From the NCBI GenBank assembly GCA_030248135.1, contig JASANC010004052.1, positions 1 through 64,000 on the forward strand: DNA of 64,000 nucleotides. Direction: 5' to 3'. The stretch comes from Theristus sp. LFF4_11 (taxonomy: Eukaryota > Nematoda > Chromadorea > Monhysterida > Xyalidae). Shown in pieces: positions 24,081 through 36,554 of this stretch (its first letter is position 1; each line of letters begins with the position of its first letter). The notes below the pieces were generated by a model. It did not search any database and was not told the origin of the DNA. It saw nothing but the letters and a program-made list of their open reading frames with translations. The translations under genes and the position numbers were made by a program.

Positions 24081-24878
24081 CGCTGTGATTTGCGTGATCA
24101 TGAATGCCAAAACGTGCACTGTAAATGCACCAATCTGGTATGCACAGTGGTTCTGGCTTTCCTGTGTCGTGTCGTGACGTAACGTAACGTGGTGTGGCTC
24201 CCTATTTATTCACACTAATATTTATGATTATTATTACTGCAAGAATTGCATGCTGTGTGTGTGTCTGTGCGACTCTGTGGCGTGTTGCACTTTCACATTT
24301 CAAACTGTTTAAACCACGACGAGAAGACAAAAACAAGAAAGCAACTTTATATTTGTTGTGTGTGTGCTTTTGTGCCGTGTGGTGCTGCATGCACGTCGCG
24401 CGTCACTTTTTTTTTTGTTTGAAAAACGTAGCATGAGCAGTTTGATTAGTACTATAGATACTTTCGAATTAGCCGGCTTCAACACGTAAAAAAAGTCGTG
24501 AAAAATTTATATTGATTAAATCGATACAACTCGAAACGGGCTCTAATCGACGAAGTTTATTATCACCAAACCGAATATTGAATTCACAATAATTCTACCA
24601 ATAAATATTCAAATCCTCAATAATAATCAAAGGGGCCGTTAGCCGTTACTTGGTGGCAGTGTGGTTAGCTGGTTGTGAGCGCCGAGTTTCGCGCGCACCC
24701 CTGAAGCTTCAAGTAATTTTACAACAGTTATTTGTTTATTTCAATGCACTCTATTATTCTGCAGATCCATTTTTCCATTTGTTTGTTCAACTGAAAATTA
24801 GTGCAAACAAGTGTAATAAGGTTCCTTGAGCACAGGGGTGCGGTGCAAATCGAAACGACAACGGCTAACATCACTGCC

Positions 24879-24938
24879 GCCAAGTGGCGTGCCAGAAGGC
24901 ACTCACCATGCCAAGTGGCGTGCCAAAAGGCACTCATT
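24879..24938 (+). repeat. 30-bp unit, two tandem copies
   Basis: GCCAAGTGGCGTGCCAGAAG followed by GCACTCACCAT is repeated with one change (CCAAAAGG). Each unit contains a small inverted repeat (AGTGGCGTGCC / GGCACTC). Confidence 0.7.
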
Positions 24939-26644
24939 CAGAGTCCACCGAATTCTTGATTTTATTCGAATATTCACGACACGAATAATAAAAATAAATA
25001 CCTCATGACGTCGATCAAATATCAAAATCTAAATTGGATTCAATGAACGACTGGGTAAGTAATGAATGGTTTTATCTTGCTGTCTTTATTAGTAAACTTG
25101 TAGACCGCCCATTGCCTTCAGTATTTTTTTTCGATTTTGCATGGCTGTGTGTGTGCCCAATAATGAGCAAGGGCTGCGCACCGCTGACCATTTTGTGCCA
25201 ATTGATTTTTGTTCCTTTTGATTTGATGCAGGTGATTTGACTTTATTTTCTCCCTGCGGTTCTTTATTAGCTTATGTTACAATTTTGTGATTTTGTTCAT
25301 TCGGTGTTTCCAAATCCAATTCACACTAGTTGCGCTTTTGACTTGTCATCTACTCATTGTTCATTTTATGGCTTATGACTTCATACAGTGAAAAAACGTG
25401 TTCAAAGAAAACCATCGGTACTATGAGATAATGTAACAACCGTCATTAGATGCGAGCAAATTACATTAAAAACCTAACGAAACAAAGTACATAATTCTAA
25501 AAATTATACGTTTCTAGGATCAACAATCGGAACCGGTCGTTTGGTGTTCGTAGAGCAAATGGTATTCCACGTCAAATTCCACGTAATAAATTGTCTTTGA
25601 TAAACAAGCCGAAATTTCACCACGATGGTACCGTGCCGACAACAGTTTTCAGCAACATCATGCAACAAAAAAGTCTTCTTATCTGCGCTTTACTTTGGCT
25701 AAGTTCAATCAACTGAATTTAATCTATACATCAAGTTACTTCGTCCATCAGCTGCACTCAATTTCAAGTTTTTGTTGTTGTTTTTTTCTTAATTTGTCAC
25801 CATTTGTACCTTTTGTCAAGCACAGAATAATTTCCTGCTCATCCAATGCTCATTTAGAGCATGCATGGTGTTGTTATTTTGTATTTGACAGCCACAATGA
25901 CCAACCTTATTTAGGATACATTGTTTCTCAAGCAAGAAAGTTTAAAGATTTTTATGCTCTAACCGTGTCACACAGTTCCTTGCAACTGTGAATGCTGTGA
26001 CGGTGCTTTGAAGTATGCTAAAAAGTGGATGAATTCACTGATAATGTAGTGAATGAATAGATGTTGTGTTGTGTGGTTTTTTTATTTTTTTTTCAAATAA
26101 TTAATAATTGTTTTTCGATGATAGTCTTCGATAAGGCTTTGCAATGTGACTAGTAATTTCGATGTAGTGGTTTTTTAAATTTTGTTTTCATGCATTTTAT
26201 CCTTGATTTGCGTTTTGTCTTTTTGCAATATCTATGAAAACTAAAATAGAATAGTTGCTTCTGTAATGCACTTTTTAAAATCTTCATTTTTTACAACAGT
26301 TCTGTACGGGTTCTGCGCCGATTTGATAACAAGCTTCCGAGCATTTTGGTCGCATCTGTAGGTTGAAAAAAGTGTTGGTTCGAGCAGAGGAAATAAATGA
26401 CGACTTATCAAATCAGTGCATTTGTTTGGTTTTTATTACTGCTAACTGTGCTGCCGTTTTACTATGCGCGTTTTGGTCCAAATTTGTTTTAATTCAATCA
26501 ATTGGATCGTCACGTTCGGGTATTTTTTTGAAAAGGCTATGACAAATTGTCCCCGTTGGCACAATTTTTTGGGCAAGTCATTGTTCACCATACAGTAAAA
26601 AGCAAACTTGGTTCACACGGTTCCTAATTTTAAAATATTATTAA

Positions 26645-26855
26645 TTTTTTTGGTTCTGTGACTGCAGTGTGTTTGCAGACGTAGAAAGGAAACTAGTTTC
26701 AATCTGTGGCCTAAGTAGCCTAAGTGACCCGGGCTTATTTAGGAGCTTCGGATTGCTTTATCAGTTCTGAATTCCCGAGTCGTGCATGAAACTGTTTACC
26801 CAGCTATGCGCGCATTTGAGTCTCGGGCGGGACCAAAATAAAAGATATATTAAAC
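26645..26855 (-). mobile_element. ATCTTTT-family MITE, copy 1 (degraded)
   Basis: Shares GCCTAAGTGACCCGG, GAATTCCCG, ATGAAACTGTTTA and GGGACCAAAATAAAAGAT with the copies at 33478, 41542, 43347 and 54043. Its left end is degraded. Confidence 0.75.
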
Positions 26856-29442
26856 GTGAACGTTTTCAGATTCTTTCGTAAAAAATGTCGCACACTATCA
26901 ACACAATTGAGAAAAAGGTATTTTAACATATTTTTTTGCTGAACACGCTAAGTTAGCCTGAAATGTGAAAAGTTCGCTTAAACAAACGTGCATATTACAC
27001 GTTACTTGTATTATTTTTCCGACCAGCAAAACCAGTTCTGATTTTTCGATTCAACGCATCAGTTTTTGGTCAGTCATCAGCAATGTTATGTCTGTGGGCA
27101 TTGAAATTTTCGTGTTTTGCAATGTTGTATAGCTTGTTCGAAAGCGACGCAAAAAACACATGAAGTATGATCGCTGCTTCATGTAAAAGGACCGATCTCA
27201 CAAACTTGAGAAAATTTATAGTTTTTTAAGTTTTCACCAGAAATTTAACTTATTTCACTAAAATGTGTATTTCGTTTTGATTTTTTTGCGTGAGTTTAGT
27301 CCTTTTGCAATCACTTTGAAAAACTTTTAATATCAAATCCAAATACAAGCACAGGTAGACTGGGCATTGAAACTTGCTTGTCTGATGTGAATATTGTGAA
27401 GTTTTGTGCACGGTTTTGTTATACGGGGACGGAAAAGTGCTTTCTCTTGTAGCACTATTGACGTAAAAAATGGCCATATTTGAACGGGCCCATGCTGTGT
27501 GTTTGTTGTGCGTCCTGTCATCAAAAACTGGTATTTAGTTTTTTTTTGCTAAGAGCTGATTGAAAAGACACATGGTGATAGGAATTTAGGGGCCGTTTCA
27601 CGAAACCCGAAAATGACGGTAAAAAAACCAGTGACCCAAAGAAAAACCAAAACATTTTTGGGCCAAAACACTAGCGGCATAGAGCGCGACTGCCAGAAAC
27701 AAAAAAAAACGTCGGAGACGCGACCTATTCTATCCGAGCTACAGGGTGTGCGCAGAAGAATGTCTGTTTTTTGGTTTGTTCGATAATGATCCGTTGCACT
27801 TCACATCTGTGTTGTTTGTGGGTGCGGATTTGAGCGACCGGTGTTTCTTTTGCAGCGTACCTTGTGTTAGCTGGTTACGGATTTGTGCAATGTGTCGTCG
27901 TTTGTGTTATGACTGCCAGGGACGGTCTGAAGTTTCGAGTAAAAGTTGCCCGACTCTCTAACGGAACAATTGCCGCACTAAAATGGCTCTGATGAAAACG
28001 CGAGGTCAACTTTTTCTGCGAAAGGTTCGGCATTCCCCCCAATGTCGTATACAACTCGTTTGTCCTGTGTGGAGAGATAAAAACCAGCTCGATCACTGCG
28101 TTGGTGTACAGAACTATTACACATTTCAATTAAAAACAATTCAAATTATATTTTGTCAACTTTCTTCGACAGAACTTCACCATCACCAGAGTAATTTGTT
28201 TTGCATTTGTTGTAAACCTATAAGTTTGCGGTCGACTACCTGCTGTAATGCTTTTTTTACATTTGTATCTAGATACATGTATAGATACATACATTGTACC
28301 ACACTCAATTTGTTTCATTGGTTTTTTTTTGAATAGCTTCTTTTTGTTTTTATACTGAATGTTCCGAACTATAGGAACGGTCTTCTATCATACATGTTTC
28401 ACGTTGAAGCGAATTTTATAGGAACTTATTAATTTTTATCTGATGATTTTTCGCTTTAGTGTGGTTAGTTGCTCTGTAAGGCTTAGACCGTCGGCTAGAT
28501 ATTGTTGAAAGTACAGTAGAACGTACATTTGTATGTACATGCAGCTTGTTTCAAGTAATTTTTTCACTTCTTTTAAATGAACTTTCTGAAGTTTATGTGA
28601 ATGTTTTGTTCAATGGTTTTTTTAACAATTGTTCTTGTAGTAAATAGACTCAGTTCAGAAATGAATCGCTAGATTTGTTTTGTGTGCATTTGTCATGTTG
28701 CGATTAAGAACAGTAGTAGATTTAAAAATGTTTTATCTTTTGTGTCTTCATTCTAAAGTAATACGTCCAAGCTTTTGCGAGTGAGTACTGTAAGCAATGA
28801 AAACTGTACATTTACCAAGGCAACCATTCAAATATGATTGGACGCAATAAAATTTATTGATCAAAATGCGCAATAAACAGGAGGGTTAGATCAGAATTTT
28901 ACTGAAAAAAAGTTTTACTGAAATTGCTGTTGATGAGCTTACAATATACCTGACAACTGTAGTCAGTGATGAACAATCCGCTACTGTCGATATGCACTTG
29001 GTTGCTAACTTGTTAACAAAACCAAAATAGATAAACTGCAACTGTGAAATTTTTATCGAAATGAAAAACCCACAACTGGAAAAAACTCACAAATCGATAA
29101 TGAGCAGCAGTAGACAGACGCATCTCAGATGAACATGAACGATTTTGATTTCACAAAATCTTGCGTTTCACAGCGTTGTTCTGCATAACACGGTTAAAAA
29201 TTTTAAAAACTTAAAATTTTTACACATCAATGGCAAACAACTGAATTTGGCAGACGGAAAATGAGTGGAAATCAAAATTTAAATGAGTTACAAGATCGTG
29301 TCGAGAACGATAAGGTACATAAATGTAACCAGCCACTGGCATATTCTAGAGTCCGTGTTTATACACTACCTGCAGCTTTCTCAACTTACATTGTACAGCG
29401 TCTTACTTACTACTTACTACTTAATACTTACTTACAAATTGA

Positions 29443-29712
29443 ATGCGTCTACCTGGCGAAACCGCAAACAGCGAACTTCTTGTATTGCATACACTCGCAA
29501 AACACCGGGTCCCTTGTGGCTTTATAGCCCGGGATGGTTGATTTTGTGAGATCCTGCTTTATAGGTTCGCTGATGTTTTACGCAGACTATAAGATCTGTC
29601 TGTGGTAAAACAGCTTCGGCAATTCTGCCTGGTGTCCGTCGCACTGACGAGCCAGGGGGCACCGCGGTATGCGTCTACCTGGCGAAACCGCAAACAGCGA
29701 ACTTCTTGTATT
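29443..29712. repeat. Perfect 44-bp direct repeats flanking a 182-bp hairpin-rich segment
   Basis: Positions 29443-29486 and 29669-29712 are identical (start ATGCGTCTACCTGGCGAAAC). The segment between can form two stems: GCTGATGTTTTACGCAGAC with GTCTGTGGTAAAACAGC, and GCCTGGTGTCCGTC with GACGAGCCAGGGGGC. Whether this is an insertion, a duplication or a structured RNA locus is open. Confidence 0.7.
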
Positions 29713-31848
29713 ACAGTACTATTGTGTTGATCATTGATGTTTAACGTAGTTCATCTATTCTTTTACTAAAGCTCAACATGTTCAACATCAGTGGTGATTT
29801 TTATATGGTTACATTTATCTATGCATTTTGACTGATTCCGGTGACACTTCTTCTCTCGATAACCAAATAAACACTTCGGAACGTTGGTTTATAGGTTGTT
29901 GACACGCTACGTTTATTGTCGCGTGTCGCCTCAGTAACAGGGCGACTGCGCGACATTAGTTTCGGCGCTCGTTCGCTCGAACTGGGCGCCTGGGCGACAT
30001 TGGCGAAGCACCGTCAGTTTTACGCAATAATAACATTTACTCGTTGAGTACGGTTTAGCCGTAACGTTTTAGCTTTACTTGTGTTTAGTCGCCCGTCTCG
30101 TAATCAAACCGGGTAATCAATTGTAAAACAAAGATAACAATTCTAACAAAGTAATCTGAACGTTTTATTCATACTAGTCACGAATCGTATAACAGCCATG
30201 AGTGACAGACACCGAAATCCGCATGATGTGAAGTTGTCCCCGCCTCTGAGTTACAAAGACAAGGAGGCTGGCGGCCCTCTTATGCGGTGCAGATGCTTGA
30301 CTGCAAGCGGCCAGCCCGGAGGAGCAGTCCGCGGAGCGTGGACGCCCGATCAGGACACTGGTGGCCGAGCACCTGCCTCACAATATGTTTGTTTAAACCG
30401 GCCACTTTTCTTGCAGAATATAGGAGCAAGCGGAACTTTTTGAATTACTGTAACAACAACAAATGTATCAGGGGTTGCTAAAAAATCAAACGTCCGATTT
30501 CAGGCTAAATAGGGTATGCTTTCTTGCAACTCCGTTTCCGTTTTCTCTTTTTTCGCGTGTGCTCTTGGAAAAAAATGACAGGTTTAAACAAAAATACTGA
30601 ATGTACCTCGGCAGCAGGGAGGAGGAACATTCATTGTTTCTGACTGTTTTAAATGATAAATATACATTGTATATAGTAAAAAGTTGGACAGAATTAACAG
30701 AGTTATTATTACATCAATTGCTTAGCTAGCCCCAAGCCAACCACTGAACAAAACTTCAACAAAAAGTTGGACAGACCAAACACACACAGCATCAAGTGCC
30801 ATGACAAAATGCTGTTTGTTTCACAGCGCAATTTACAGAGGTTCACTACCATGCTGTCAAAGCCTCCACGAACACAAATCAGAGTGCAATCCACTGGTTA
30901 GAGATGGCAAAAATTCCAGTGGACAGCAAGGAACGTCCACCGCAGACGCAAACCGTGCGTGCACGGTGTTTTTCACAACAAAAACATTCACGCTAAAAAC
31001 AAACAGGAGGAGCAGGAGAGGATTCAATTCGACTGGTGGAAGTTTTCTTGTGTGTGCTCTCGAATCTTATAAAGCCAGTGAAGAATGCGTGCACAAGAGC
31101 GAGAGCAGCACGGGCTGTGACGGACGGCGGATGACAGTGGGTCAAAATATTCCAAAATATGTTGACCCAAAAATGACCCACCCTGCCATATTTGGACCTA
31201 CCCCCGAAAACTCAGTGTATGGAGATAGCTGAAAAGGGAAGCGTTTTATACGAGCGCTGTGCTTGACGTTCTCGGGGACAAAGTTGTTTGCAGTTTGAAC
31301 GACCATGCCATTGCACGGTTTTCGTCATTATATTTTCGGTTGGTGATTTCAAGTGTTCAAGGCTGTCGTTCAAGGTATTGTCCGCGAGCACACGCTCCTT
31401 TCGGGTGTCACGAATCGCTCCGAGTTTGCCAGATGACCCGTTCAGCTTATACAAATCGTTTTTCTCAGTCATGAAATCTTGGCATTGGCGGCGATAGTTT
31501 CGTTAGTGGTCGTCCCACTTTTCTGTCGTCTGCACGACCCCACGAAACATTGATTGTATGGAATGCAATGCACAAAAATCTGTGGGGACGAGAGGGACCG
31601 AAGACAGGACGCAGCGGTGTGGCGTATTCAAAATTACTCCAATAAATGACCTGACTCTTGGAGATACATCAGGTTCTTGATCAGGGATGAGAAGGTTGTT
31701 CTGATCAGAACAGTTTCGAATTTTTGAACTGCATATCCGGAGCCAATCAGCTGGCTTTCTTTCTCTTTCACAAATCTGTATTTGTCTGCGTTTTTCATCT
31801 TGTCTCTTGCACAGCAATCGTATCCAAAACGTTCCCTAATGGTTACCC
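29713..31848. other. No gene resolved; GC-richer block at 29.9-30.4 kb
   Basis: Positions 29910-30070 are CpG-rich with repeated GGCGAC/GTCGCC motifs. An ATG at 30198 in good context opens an 81-codon frame (MSDRHRNPHDVKLS start) with no known domain. The layout (GC-rich leader, then ATG) could be a promoter with a first exon or a retroelement leader. A 143-codon frame at 30801-31232 (+) is also unrecognised. Confidence 0.25.
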
Positions 31849-32022
31849 ACAGTCGAACTCCAAATTGTAGGAATATCAGCGTGCGTCGTGTGTTGGTGAT
31901 CACGTGATCAAGGCTTCTGTGCAGAAATTGCTGCGGGGGCGGAGTGTGGCTTGCATAGAAAGCATGCATCACGTGATCACCAACCAATCAGCTGATTCCC
32001 TATAATTTACAGTTCGACTGTA
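31849..32022. mobile_element. Palindromic CAGTCGAACTC MITE, copy 2
   Basis: Ends CAGTCGAACTCCAAATT and AATTTACAGTTCGACTG. The arms contain TTGGTGATCACGTGATCA and its counterpart ATCACGTGATCACCAACC, so the element is close to one long palindrome around a GCTGCGGGGGCGGAGTG centre. Confidence 0.85.
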
Positions 32023-32047
32023 CAAAACTGATTTTTTTCGTCTGCAA

Positions 32048-32287
32048 ACTATTGTGGGTTTATGCAAACGTGTCGGGACTAAAATGACGTCATATGCTTT
32101 AAAAACGCCCGTTTGTCAAAGTACAGGCACTAAAATGTCAGTTTGGTGTGACTGATTCGACATTCACCATTTGTTTACGGGAAGAAATTGGCTAAACGGA
32201 AAGTCTGGTTTGCTGTAAACGGCAAGCGCATGTTTGACGGCACATGACGTCATTTCAGTGGGTCACGTTTAAAAAAATAGGTCATAC
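32048..32287. mobile_element. MITE carrying two TGACGTCA palindromes, copy 2
   Basis: Collinear with 18650-18897 with few substitutions. TGACGTCA lies at 32085-32092 and 32245-32252. ACGCCCGTTTGTCAAAGTAC and ATTCACCATTTGTTTACGGG are shared. Confidence 0.85.
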
Positions 32288-32741
32288 ATATGTAACGCGC
32301 ATGAGAAGAACAAAAAGCTGAAGCAGATGCCTCAACTGTTGAATAGACACTGATGCGATGGATTTTGAAAAATTGTGAAAATTTTCACAGCTTTTTTGAA
32401 AACTTTTGTTGCTTTCATGTCATTGTGATCGTTTCGCTCACCGCCGGTTAGCAGGCTTGCTAGTTGGTCCCCAACTGTTCTCAAACGAAAATGAGCGTAA
32501 AAAATTCCGGCAGAAGTGTGTAAACTGACCGAAAAAACTGGTTGTAAAAACATCGGCTATTCAATATTATTAGTGTTTCAATATTCGCGAGAGAAAAAAC
32601 GAAATAAAACCAAGCAGAACTAAACATTGGAATGACGTGTGACTCACCCAATCGGCATGCGTGCGTCGGCGGTGTCGAAGTGGTCGGCCGATCGACCGGT
32701 GGCACTTTTTTTGTGTCGCCTAGATCTGGAGCAAACATAAA

Positions 32742-32954
32742 ATGGGCAAATCAGTTCTTTTTCACCTTTTGCTGTTTTGCGTTGCGACCCGCGCGTCACA
32801 CACGATACTGCAACACAATGATTTATGTACAAATATTGCGCATCTTCTGACATATCGGAGTTTATGTTCGAATAGTTTTTGTGCGTCGAAGCGAAACGAA
32901 AAAAAGTTCTGTCATAAGCGCGGTTACGGTAGAATTCTTGTCTTTTCATTGTGA
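32742..32954 (+). CDS. Candidate small secreted cysteine-containing peptide or first exon
   Basis: ATG 32742 opens a 70-codon frame starting MGKSVLFHLLLFCVATRASH, a plausible signal peptide (hydrophobic core L6-V14). After it come D-L-C, S-L-C-S-N-S-F-C and K-K-F-C-H-K-R-G-Y-G-R, that is four cysteines and a basic stretch before the stop at 32952. It may be a complete small secreted protein or an exon read past its donor. I do not recognise a family. The signal-peptide pattern could still arise by chance in T-rich sequence. Confidence 0.3.
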   Translation: MGKSVLFHLLLFCVATRASHTILQHNDLCTNIAHLLTYRSLCSNSFCASKRNEKKFCHKRGYGRILVFSL

Positions 32955-33477
32955 ATATGACGCGAATTCGTGTTTTGGGTTTGGAACTTTTTAGTGTCTT
33001 CATGGACTCAAATTGTTTTTGACGCTTCATCATTGCAGCACATGTAAAGGGAATAATTTTCGCACCTCAGAAGATCACACGTAAAATGTACGTAATTTTT
33101 ACTACCCATCATCAGCGCACTCAAATTCAATTACAGCCAATCAGCACATTTTCATCGAAAAAGATTTGACCTCGTTTTTTCAGGATATTTAGATTATTAT
33201 TGGCGTTGAAAATGCAAAATGGAAAACATTTTTTGCGCAGAAATAGTAAGTAATGCAAAACTGTGACTCATCATGCACTCGATATATTTATCTTCTATTT
33301 TGTTAAAATTATAAAAAACCAATACAAACAAAGTGACAGGTGAAAAAATATTCTCATTACTGGTTTATCCGACAACTTCCAAAGACGTTGTTTATGTTTG
33401 GTAATTCTGATTAGTTTGAATGGTTTTTGTCGCGTTGCCACTTTTGTTCAACGCAACTTACTGTGTTATCTTTTCTT
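32955..33477. other. No gene seen
   Basis: AT-rich. It contains one CAGCCAATCAGC motif (33134-), part of a dispersed set noted in the findings. Confidence 0.35.
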
Positions 33478-33676
33478 CAAGACCTGCGACTCAATGCAGT
33501 TGTGGACGCGAAAGGATTTTATGTTTCAATCTTTATGTGGTAATTCAGAATAGCCTAAGTGACCCGGCCTTATTCAAGGGACTCGGATCCTTTTGCCAAT
33601 TTTGAATTCCCGCGTCATATATGAAACTGTTTATCTATTTATGCGCGCATTGAGTCTCCGGACCAAAATAAAAGAT
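33478..33676 (-). mobile_element. ATCTTTT-family MITE, copy 2
   Basis: The left end (ATCTTTTCTTCAAGACCTGC) and the right end (GGACCAAAATAAAAGAT) are imperfect inverted repeats. The core GCCTAAGTGACCCGGCCTTA is shared with the other copies. Confidence 0.85.
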
Positions 33677-35028
33677 CATTCACAATTGTGAGAAATTCTG
33701 TAGGAAAAGAGAAAATTGTATTTTTTAAGTCCTTGAGTCTTTGTATGGGAATACAATTCTGCACACCCCAACCAAGAATCACTTTTGTCAATCACACTTT
33801 TGAAGGTGATGACTAATCTAAAAATGTAGATCACCATACGTACCCTTCGTTGTAAAGGGTTTTCAACAGCAAAAGAAATTCAATGGCTTTTCCGCAACTG
33901 AACAGAAGTTCTTTTTTTCAAGATACTATCAGTTCAAAAGGAATGTTGGTACATTAGTTTCATTCACATTTTCGCTCTCATTGGCCACTTGAAAAATTGT
34001 GCGGGCGTTTTTTCTGTCACGCTGATTGGCTGCAATGAGCCAATTCTACTCAGATTTTCGAGTTTTTTTTCAAAATGTTCAATCTTAAATTTTTTACTAT
34101 TTTTAGTCAAGTTGATTGAATGTAATTGTTGAAGAGCCTCGTAAATTTGATCCTGTTAACGCATCGTTTCTGAATTCTTTCTAATTTCTGAACCCCCATG
34201 GCGAAGCGAAGTCCCGGTTAACCCCACGGACGTTTATTTATCACCAGAAAAAAACACTTAGCGTGTTGCGACATTTTTCTGCATATTTACGATTTACAAA
34301 CGTTTACAATGTGAAAGTTTTTTGTCTGGGCGTATTTCGTTCAACTTGAGCGGTTTTCAATCGTATCCTCTGTAAAATGCACAAAAAAGTACTTTGCACT
34401 TCGCGCAACCATCCCACGCGCTTTTTTCTGAATTTACGTCACAAACGCCAGATTACGGTATTTGCATGTATGGGTGATTTTTTGAATAAAATTCGCTTGA
34501 CGAATCGAATGATTGCTTTCTGACTGAACTACAGTAGTTTTTGAGCAAATTTTCAAGCAACTATTTATTAATAGAGGCTAAGAAAAAACTTTGATATCAT
34601 GAGCTGAGCTGAGATATCAGATCATTTCAACCGGCCACAAAAAAACTTGTTGTTTACGCTTGGTTAATGCGTTTTCATTGCTTTTTTTCTAGTCGGGCTT
34701 GACGAATTTAACCGGATCTCATTCATCAGCCAATCAGTGTGATGGCTCGTACGGATTTTTTAGAATTTTCAGTTTCTGTGCAGTTTGTTCAGTGAATCTG
34801 CAGTCACGAACCGCAAATTGAACTGAAATAATGTGTGCGCTTCTGCAAACCAATCGTAAACTAATGAGCGACAAGTTTTTTCAGGACGCCAGCACCAGAC
34901 AAAGTCGCCGAGTTCACGTGCACAGTAAAAAAAATTTGAATATTTTTATTGAAGAATTACCCAACACATAGTCTATTTCTCTCGTGCCGCATGATATTAT
35001 TGTGGCAAGTTTTAAAACGTTAATTTTT
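33677..35028. other. No gene seen
   Basis: AT-rich. Two CCAATCAG-type motifs occur (34019-34032, 34727-34738). Confidence 0.4.
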
Positions 35029-35297
35029 GTCGCATTGGCAAGCTGGCATTGTCGCAATGGCAAGATGGCATTGTCGCATTGGCAAGTTGGCATTGTCGCA
35101 ATGGCAAGTTGGCATTGTCGCATTGGCAAGTTGGCATTGTCGCATTGGCAAGTTGGCATTGTCGCATTGGCAAGTTGGCATTGTCGCATTGGCAACTTGT
35201 CATTGTCGCATTGGCAAGTTGGCATTGTCGCATTGGCAAGTTGGCATTGTCGCATTGGCAAGTTGGCATTGTCGCATTGGCAAGCTGACATTGTCGA
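35029..35297 (+). repeat. 22-bp minisatellite, ~12 units
   Basis: The unit CATTGTCGCATTGGCAAGTTGG is repeated about 12 times with variants (CGCAATGG, AACTTGTCATT, AAGCTGACATT). 22 bp is not a multiple of three, yet repeats stay open in several frames on both strands, giving spurious proteins such as SHWQVGIVALA repeats. Confidence 0.95.
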
Positions 35298-36021
35298 TGA
35301 CACAGTATCATGGGCATACAGTATCATCGCATGGTCGTGCTGAAGACATACGGTCAGTTCAAACGCTTTGGGCTCGTTTTTGATGTTTTATTTTGCCAAG
35401 TAGGGGGAGACGAAAGTGGCATCACCAACCAGCACTTCGCGAGATTTACTGAAAAAAAGTCGGACTACTGGGCACATGTACGTGATGGAAAAAACGCCAA
35501 AGTCCATTCCAGAAACCCTTCCAAAAGTTACACAAGTCATTTCTTGCACACTTTCTTGCTTGATTGACTAAATACCGTCCCTTGCATGTTTTACTCATTA
35601 TTCGTCATCACCAACATGCACGCACGTCATTTCATTTCCATTTCACGCTCAAGGTTGCTATATAAAAAATGCCAAATACGAACAGCTGCTTATTACTCAC
35701 TTTATTTGTGCAAACATGTACGATTTTCGTTGTTATTATTACTCATCGGGTACAATTTTTTTATTAGTTTTACTGGTATAAACTCTGCCGATTCGTCATC
35801 ATTGCGGAGAATTTCAGAAAATTTCGAAAATTGTGAGAATGTATTGCGCAGCCTGAGTCGCACTCGCTGCTGTCTCTACGGCCACGCCCTGAGCGCAAAT
35901 TTTGACAAAGCAAAATAAGGTCGCGTGAGGATTCTTGTGAGATTTATTAGTGTTGTTGAAATCGACAATGATGAAAGACGAAAAAACTGTTCATGACACT
36001 CTGAGCGGTGAGCAATACAAT
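35298..36021. other. No gene seen
   Basis: Short unrecognised frames of up to 110 codons on the + strand (35586-35918). No domain motif. Confidence 0.35.
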
Positions 36022-36275
36022 TACCGCATGTAAGGTGCATGTGCATATAAGGTCTCCTTTTGTAAATTTGAAAATCAAATTTTTTTGAAAAAAGTAGAAG
36101 TTTGTGTGACAACCTAATAAGTGGGAGGAGGTCTTTTAAAGCAAAGAAAGTCCGGCCTCAAATGAACGGTGGGATTTCGACCAAATCAAAATTTTGAATT
36201 TTTTTGGTTTCCCGCCGTGTGACACTCCACCCACTTATAGGTGGGAGGAACCTTATAAGCAGGACTTTACGGCAA
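36022..36275 (+). mobile_element. TACCGTAAAGTC MITE, copy 2
   Basis: TACCGCATGTAAGGTGCATG (degraded left end) to GCAGGACTTTACGGCA. It shares ATATAAGGTCTCCTTTTGTA, CCGCCGTGTGACACTCC and GTGGGAGGAACCTTATA with 49350-49615. Confidence 0.8.
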
Positions 36276-36375
36276 TCGTAATGGCATGCGCAAATGTCCC
36301 GCCGCGTGTCCTTGCATCCCGCATCGTGTTCTCTACCACGGGAAAGTTTATTTCGCCGAATGCCGAGTAACTGAA

Positions 36376-36466
36376 AAGGCGTTCATGAAACAGTATTTAG
36401 TGACCGCGTAGCTATGTTTCAACACAGTTATGCTTCGCTAAATACTGCTTCATGAATGCCGCTTAA
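36376..36466. mobile_element. ~98-bp hairpin element, copy 3
   Basis: AAGGCGTTCATGAAACAGTA arm and TACTGCTTCATGAATGCCGC arm, with the GTGACCGCGTAGCT inner stem decayed. Same family as 12462 and 16821. Confidence 0.8.
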
Positions 36467-36554
36467 CCGGAACAGGACACGACGCGGGACACGCGTTCTC
36501 GGGCATTTTTTTTCAGCGTGTACGTGCGTTTGAAAGTGCGTATGATTTCCACAG

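Larger units (their letters stand above)
24081..29442. other. Long AT-rich stretch with little recognisable content
   Basis: It contains a 30-bp x2 tandem repeat (24879-24938), a MITE (26645-26855) and many short frames. Possible small first exons ending at GTAAGT or GTACAT (for example ATG 29261 to 29314) have no supporting partner exons. I see no gene I can defend. Confidence 0.35.

Noticed and set aside
24646..24716. Second tRNA-like locus
   Set aside because: It has an A-box-like stretch (GGCAGTGTGGTTAGC) but no B box.
29900..30450. Long terminal repeat and gag start of a retrotransposon
   Set aside because: GC-rich leader and ATG only. I found no second LTR, primer-binding site or polymerase motif.
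30801..31232. 143-codon + frame, longest single ATG frame in its area
   Set aside because: No domain, no splice or promoter context, and the length is reachable by chance in 64 kb on six frames.
34914..35383. Repetitive proteins (S-H-W-Q-V-G-I-V-A-L-A and Q-C-D-N-A-N-L-P-M-R) on both strands
   Set aside because: By-product of the 22-bp minisatellite, open in several frames at once.
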